Below are positions 58,805 to 64,000 of a DNA stretch of 64,000 bases, piece after piece. Made by a program: the position numbers and the translations under genes. Numbering within the stretch: position 1 is the stretch's first letter; every line of letters starts with the position of its first letter. Source of the DNA: Rhodocollybia butyracea (Eukaryota; Basidiomycota; Agaricomycetes; Agaricales; Omphalotaceae). The notes under the pieces are model-generated. The model made no database searches. It saw only the letters and a program-made list of their open reading frames with translations, and had not been told where the DNA came from. The stretch covers positions 124,001 through 188,000 of the forward strand of contig JADNRY010000041.1 of assembly GCA_015501585.1 (NCBI GenBank). Direction: 5' to 3'.

Positions 58805-60551
58805 TTAAACCCTCCACTTTCTCCAAACCACACTCATCACCAGTGCTAGTATAACAGCAAAAACCCAGAAAATTCGGCCTACTTTTGTTGGGTCGTGATT
58901 CGGGCTACCCGGTGGACCTCCAGAGAGTGCATTCCGCAAAGGAAGGAACAGAAGAGAGACAGAAAAGTTAGTTAGCCAGTTAAGTGTTAGCGCTATTGTA
59001 GAAAGGGCGGATACAGCCTGGTGAAACTCAATAAATATTATTTCACAGCAGGAAGAGATGCACATACATGGAATGGTGCGACTTGAGGAATCATGATAAA
59101 TGAATGGCGCGATTTGAACAGTTATAACAAAGACGTACCTTCGGGAATCATGACAAATGGTACCGGGCCCAGACCTATTGCAAAGCTCATCACGAAAAAG
59201 ACTATAAACGTGGAGGACACAGTTGTCCAGGCCGTAGAGCCTGCGCTTGCTGCTGCTCCAGCAAAGTTCAATGCGATGCCAAGAATGGTAAGAGATATGA
59301 CAGCGCCCGCCACTGAGAGAAACAGTAAAGGCTTTCGGCCAATTTTCTATAGACCAAGGTAAGATTCAGAACCGATGTAGAGTAGAGGAGGATACCTCGA
59401 TAAGGAAGATTGGCGGAAATGTCATAATAACATTGACAATCGTTATGCCTAAACTGACGTATTTGCTCAATTCTGGGAGTGCCTGAGATAGGATATCATT
59501 GGAATAATAGAGAACAGCATTAATGCCTATGCACCCCGTGAGTTTAAGTAGACCAGAAGATACTTGAATATCACAAACCAGAAATCTGTTGTGCTATCAT
59601 AGCAAGGGAGATGATGAGCAGCGGGATCCGAACGTCGGCGGGTGTCTTGACCAGAACTTGTGAGACCGTAAGAGTGGTAGAGTTTCCGTGTGGTACGGCT
59701 GGATGTACTTCAGGGTCATGTTCGCCTAACAGAGGACTCGCAACCGAGTCGCTAGCTACCCCATGTCCAACCCATAACCGCTTCTCAATCGCACGCGCTT
59801 CTTCGCTTGCCCTAAGGCTTTTGGACCGCAGGTAGCGGGGACTCTCAACCATGAGTCCAGTTAGTAGAATTTGAATCATACCTACTGTGAAGGAGAAGAA
59901 CAGTACGAAACGCCAGGCATTTGGGCCCGCTTCTGGAGAGGAAAAGTATACACCAAGCAGTTGAGTGAGGAAGATTCCAAGGACGATGCCTAACTGTGTT
60001 AATACGCCTTTGGCAAGGATTAGCGTGAGTATGGATTGTGATTCTATCACTCACCAACTGTGTTAGCGATGCTCTTGGGCGCTATCTCAGCAATGTACAG
60101 AGGGGCCAGACAGATACCTATACCAGAGCCTATTCCAATCACGAACCTGAAGATACTCAGGATTAGCAGAAATAGAGTAGTGTCTCCTGCACCTTCCAAT
60201 GCCCAAAGTGGTGACACTTCCACTGAGACCCATAATGGCACTTCCAAGCGTAGTCAACACTGCACTAATCCTCGCAGTACCCTTTCTACCAAACTTTTCC
60301 ATGAGAACATTAGCCTGTGTGCTGCCGAAAAGTCCTCCCAGATTGAATACAGAGGTTACAACCCCAAACAGCCAGTCATTTAGCTCGAAGCATGCGGGAA
60401 GTTTGTCGTGAACAAGACTTGGCACTGTGGAACAGGAAATGGTTGAATGAATTTGGTTTAATATCGAGATATGGTAGCCGTAGCCGTTGAACGGAATGAG
60501 AGTAATCCATGCGATAACAAGCCAGCCATAGGGTGAGAGAGAATCAGACAT
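58805..60551 (-). CDS. MFS sugar-porter-family transporter
   Basis: Seven exons on the minus strand, ATG at 60551 (MSDSLSPYGWLVIAWITL), stop at 58805. Sugar-porter signatures: loop 2-3 LMEKFGRKGTARISA; RFVIGIGSGIGICLAPLYIA, then EIAPKSIANTVG; VESPRYLRSK, the usual PESPR with Val for the first Pro; QQISGINAVLYYSNDIL; second-half KIGRKPLLFLSVAG; and GPVPFVMIPEVAPFHAVSAL. The long cytosolic loop between TM6 and TM7 includes SLRASEEARAIEKRLW. It resembles the vacuolar-type hexose porters related to yeast Vps73/YBR241C more than the plasma-membrane Hxt group, because of its short N-terminus and GPVPF motif; that placement is tentative. All introns are short GT-AG and every motif is intact. Confidence 0.85.
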
Positions 60552-61503
60552 GCGTACTACTTGCGTGGGACGCAATTGACTGGGTACGCCGTGGAATGCT
60601 TCGACGCTTGGCGCTTAATACCAGCGCTAATCTTGACGCGTCTCAATTTTATCATTCAAAGTGGTCCGGATCCTGGGCCTGAGTTTCTGTCTCGAAATCG
60701 TTCGCTGCGGACATGATGTGCCTGCTTTTCCTGACCCTGTTTCTTTACTCTTTTCCTCGACAACCACTCTCGTGGCATATTTTGACCACTCTGCTGGCTT
60801 TTATTGTGCCCAGGCAGCTGCCTCAGCCGCTCAACACTGACAGAAACAAACCAGTACGCGCTGTTCTTTTTCAGAGTTATCATTGAACCGTTATACTATC
60901 CTAAACGGCTCCGATCCAACCGTTGCAACCCCAGCGAGCAGGAATGGTCGAAATATAGTCGGTGCATAAGGTGTGGAGGAACTTGTAATACATCAAGTAC
61001 GCCAAGACGTTCCCACTAGCGCTTCTCTGACTACGTTGTGGGCGATATAGAAAACTGGAAGAAAAATGGGCGGCCTATGGTACAGTGATTCAACTTACGC
61101 CTATCTTTTGAATCCAAGACTCCGACACGACCCAGGTCTGTAATTAACGGCAGTTGGATAGGCAGGCACAGTGGGCGAGTATAGATGATAGTAGAGGTTA
61201 CATACGTAATATTATGTAAGTATGCATCGGCCAGTTCCGAATGATGACGCCATATTTCCTTTTTGGTACCAATAGAGACCGAGTGCCTTCCGAGTCAGAA
61301 TTGAACTTTACCCACTACTGGTTATCTCCACTCAGCAGCAAACCTCTACACTTTCTCACTGCTCTTTCAGGTCTTGCATTCACTTGCACGGTCTGCAAAT
61401 AACTTTATCTATTTTCATACACTGGACTTTGTTTCCTTATCTGTTCTCGTTGCTTTGTTTTGTTTCTAAACCTATTCTATCTTCTTACTATCTTCACTAA
61501 TTA
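60552..61503. other. Divergent intergenic region
   Basis: 0.95 kb between the starts of the sugar porter (-) and the BCAS3-like gene (+). Frames at 60656-60883 (-) and 60804-61019 (+) have no recognisable content. The pyrimidine-rich tract at about 61410-61500 is a plausible core promoter for the gene starting at 61504. Confidence 0.5.
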
Positions 61504-64000
61504 ATGCCCTCAAGACATTCGAGAAATGCCCGTAACAATAACAGACAACATACTACCCAGCAGCCAACTCCCAGTTCCAGGCCATCACCAGATGTTTACC
61601 CCTCGTCGTTGCCTGTCACAGACGAGTCAGCTGGGAACAGTAGCGACGACAATGCTGTAATCGGGCGCTCAGAAGCGGTGACCATGGTCAATACAAGGAC
61701 CAAGTCAAAGGGCAGACAAAGGGATTATCACATAGAAGAACGAGAGTCTAGCGAGTCGCCGTTGATTGATATCTCTTCACCTGCTCCTCCACAATCTCTG
61801 CCAACTCCCCCGCTACCAGAATTCTCAAACATGCCAGAGCCAGGATCAGAAACGCCTTTATCGCCTTTGTGGGATGACTCTAATACAGGAAATTTATCAG
61901 GAAACATTCATTCTCCGATTCTTTCTTCTCTGTGAGTTTATCATTCTTCTAGCTCTTCCATCATGCTTCTGTATCGCTGCGTGGATATTTGGTCGTTGCT
62001 TATGTGTGCGGAGATGAAAATAGCCTCTTCAGGATTGACGCTTGTTCAGATCATCATCTTGCTTTTGGGGTGATACACGTGTTGTATTGGGTTGGAATGG
62101 AAGCCAGGTGTACGATCATATGTTTGTATTGCGGAAGCGTGTAACGAGTCAGTACAAGTACGAGCTTGACTCTTTCCTGTGTATTTTCTCTACTATGTTT
62201 CGCACTCGAAATCTCTCCCATATTCTTTCACAGCTAGTTGTAGTTCTACCACCTGATTCACCTCTACCTACACCGCCTGCTACTCCTCTTTCTCTTGCGC
62301 TGGACGGAGACTTTGTAGCTGACCTCTTTTCTGACAGTGCTGGACACGGCTTGAACAGAAATACCAATCTCTTTGGGGATGCTTTCTCTCGGGCAGCGAC
62401 AAGCGTCCCTAGCTCTCCGATCTCTTCAACGACAGCGATCCCCAAGTCTGTTCCTCCTGCTACCCCCCACCTCATAGGTACTCACGAAGACGGCGCTGGA
62501 TCACCTGCTTCATTTCCTCGAATGCACACCGTCAACGTCGAGACCCCTTTTCAGTCGTCTGACCGGGCGTGCCCACCTGCGGAACATACAGCCGACTCAG
62601 ATGAATTGTCGCCTGATCATGGACCTGACTCACAACATACTATCCGACCCTCGAGAGTGTCGAGTGGGTACGAGTATGGGTATGGGGCACCACCTTCCGT
62701 AGAAGATCTAGGAGCTGATAGTGCCGGCGCTGCTGTCCGTGGCGATTCAGCTCGTGGACGTCGTGTGGCGCACCAGTACGACCAATCGACAATTCGAGCC
62801 AACAGTGGCTCTGGCCTTTCGAGAGCAATGGCGCGTCCGAATCCCATGATACAACCCCAACTTCAACGGCATGGTGCACGTCCTTCGACAACGACAATAC
62901 CTGTTAGTGTCAACGGGGCTCCAGACCAAGGCGATACGATTTCATCAGCAAGGTGGGATTGTTCACTCAACGGGCGGTAAGTTATATTCACTTTGTCCAA
63001 TATTGCAGATGCTGACGCAAGATTCTTCGTATCAGACGGTTGCTTTTCCTCTCCTACTATCCTGCCGGATTACAGATATGGGACTGCACTGACCTTGGCT
63101 CAATATCCGAAGTGTTGAATTTGCCGTCGAAGTCTGTGTACCAGCTTATCGTTGACGACTCTCTACCGACGAACGGAGACACGCCGGACATGGTTATCGA
63201 GTATGCTGGGATTGTATCCCAAGGATCCGATGAGGATCCTTTACTGGGTTTAGTGTAAGTAACAAAAGAGTTTCTAGTCCACGGTGCTCATCTGTCCAAT
63301 AGTGTTACCCCAACTGACGAAAGACGCGACTCTATAGACGAAGCCTCTGACTCTGTGTTACTCGCCGCAGAAGACGAAGTTTCCCGTGAACCTTCTGATA
63401 ATCATTCATGGCTCTTGATATATTCATTTGCCGAATATGGTGTTGTCAAAAGGATTCGTCTTCCTGGACTTACTATTGGTGGAGGACGATTTGAGGTCGG
63501 AAAAGATTTCGTTGTTGTCGTATGTGTTTTTTTGTTGTACGAAAAAAAAATAGATAAACTTATTTTCCTTACTAGAGCACGACCTTGCCTCCATCACTTC
63601 TTGTTCTTTCATCATCCTCGTTCGACATCCTGCATCACATACCGTCGAGTGACCTTCTCCCATTTTGTCATAAACCCGCTTCATCGTCTGGCCTATCTAC
63701 TTCGCATCTATCTTCCCGGCCTCACTCTTTTTTGGAAACCACTTCAAATATAGTCAACGGCATATACAACAATTATAACGACCATTTCCACGATAACTAT
63801 CATAACAACATCAACCGCATTTCAGAACGAAACAATAATGTATTATTACCAACTGTAGACCATTTTTCTTCTTCCTCTTCTGGTGCGATAGGCGACTATC
63901 CCGGTGGGCATCATATTCGCCCCAATTTACAAGGGCAAGCATCGCAAGCGACGGAACTCCCGTCTACCGCTATACCCGAGACCATCCCTCAACCTGCTCC
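61504..64000 (+). CDS. BCAS3-like WD40 protein, 5' part (runs off right edge)
   Basis: Six exons are visible: 61504-61931, 62050-62107, 62234-62976, 63036-63254, 63303-63519 and 63576 to beyond 64000; the last stays open to the edge. The first 400 or so residues are low-complexity, rich in Ser and Pro (SSRPSPDVYPSSL, PPLPEFSNMPEPGSETP). Then the propeller start typical of BCAS3 proteins appears: SSARWDCSLNGRRLLFLSYY, PAGLQIWDCTDLGSISEVLN, and later WLLIYSFAEYGVVKRIRLPG. BCAS3 with C16orf70/PHAF1 binds phosphoinositides at autophagosome-formation sites in animals; fungal members are little studied, so the role is inferred. Intron 1 (118 nt) and intron 2 (126 nt) are longer than usual here, and the tiny exon 62050-62107 is the least certain piece. 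The C-terminal part is missing from the window. Confidence 0.75.

Overview
The window reads as nuclear DNA of a filamentous basidiomycete, most likely an agaricomycete. The protein-coding genes are cut by many short introns (mostly 45-65 nt, GT-AG, with two supported GC-AG cases). They encode typical fungal proteins: a Zn2Cys6 factor, a Pom1-type DYRK kinase, an Rco1-type PHD protein, a Furry/Tao3 protein, a PalI/SUR7-type membrane protein and MFS permeases. The F-box gene resembles the expanded agaricomycete families. No rRNA, tRNA, CRISPR or complete transposon was recognised. The species was not identified. All exon structures are my own reading of splice sites and reading frames, not transcript data.

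Region 1 (about 1-12.3 kb) is gene-poor. It holds one F-box-like gene (624-1943), a decayed DHA2-type drug:H+ antiporter gene (2671-4563) with a stop codon, frameshifts and a lost internal segment, and two diverged direct copies of a roughly 3-kb unit (about 5.1-7.84 kb and 8.7-11.73 kb) that contain a few strictly conserved islands but no convincing gene.

Region 2 (12.3-36.2 kb) is dense. In order: a Zn2Cys6 regulator (-), Pom1/DYRK kinase (+), Rco1-type double-PHD protein of the Rpd3S deacetylase complex (+), splicing factor Prp38 (+), mitochondrial ribosomal protein uL15m (-), two tandem homeodomain paralogues (+), tRNA dimethylallyltransferase Mod5 (-), a small probably mitochondrial protein (+), an acyl-CoA synthetase-like AMP ligase (-) and an ING-family PHD protein (+). 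Several neighbours are only 37-135 bp apart, giving compact convergent ends and bidirectional promoters.

Region 3 (36.2-41.1 kb) is looser. It has a weakly supported small membrane protein, an inverted-repeat cluster that may be a MITE-like element (about 37.56-38.37 kb), and an unrecognised 449-residue protein.

Region 4 (41.1-54.1 kb) holds a 2,438-residue Furry/Tao3/Mor2 homologue (-), RNA polymerase III subunit Rpc25 (-), a Rim2-type mitochondrial pyrimidine-nucleotide carrier (+), a small hypothetical protein (-) and a PalI/SUR7-like membrane protein (+).

Region 5 (54.1-64 kb) has two intact MFS permeases of different families pointing at each other (monocarboxylate type, +; sugar-porter type, -), then a BCAS3-like WD40 gene that runs off the right edge.

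Two functional links stand out. Pom1 and Furry/Tao3 both belong to the fungal polarity and morphogenesis machinery. Rco1, the ING protein, the Zn2Cys6 factor and the homeodomain pair are all chromatin or transcription factors. The most unusual signal is the homeodomain pair (25980-28531): two paralogues with the same exon layout, both lacking the normally invariant Asn51 of the recognition helix, the first also carrying a second, more eroded homeodomain-like repeat.
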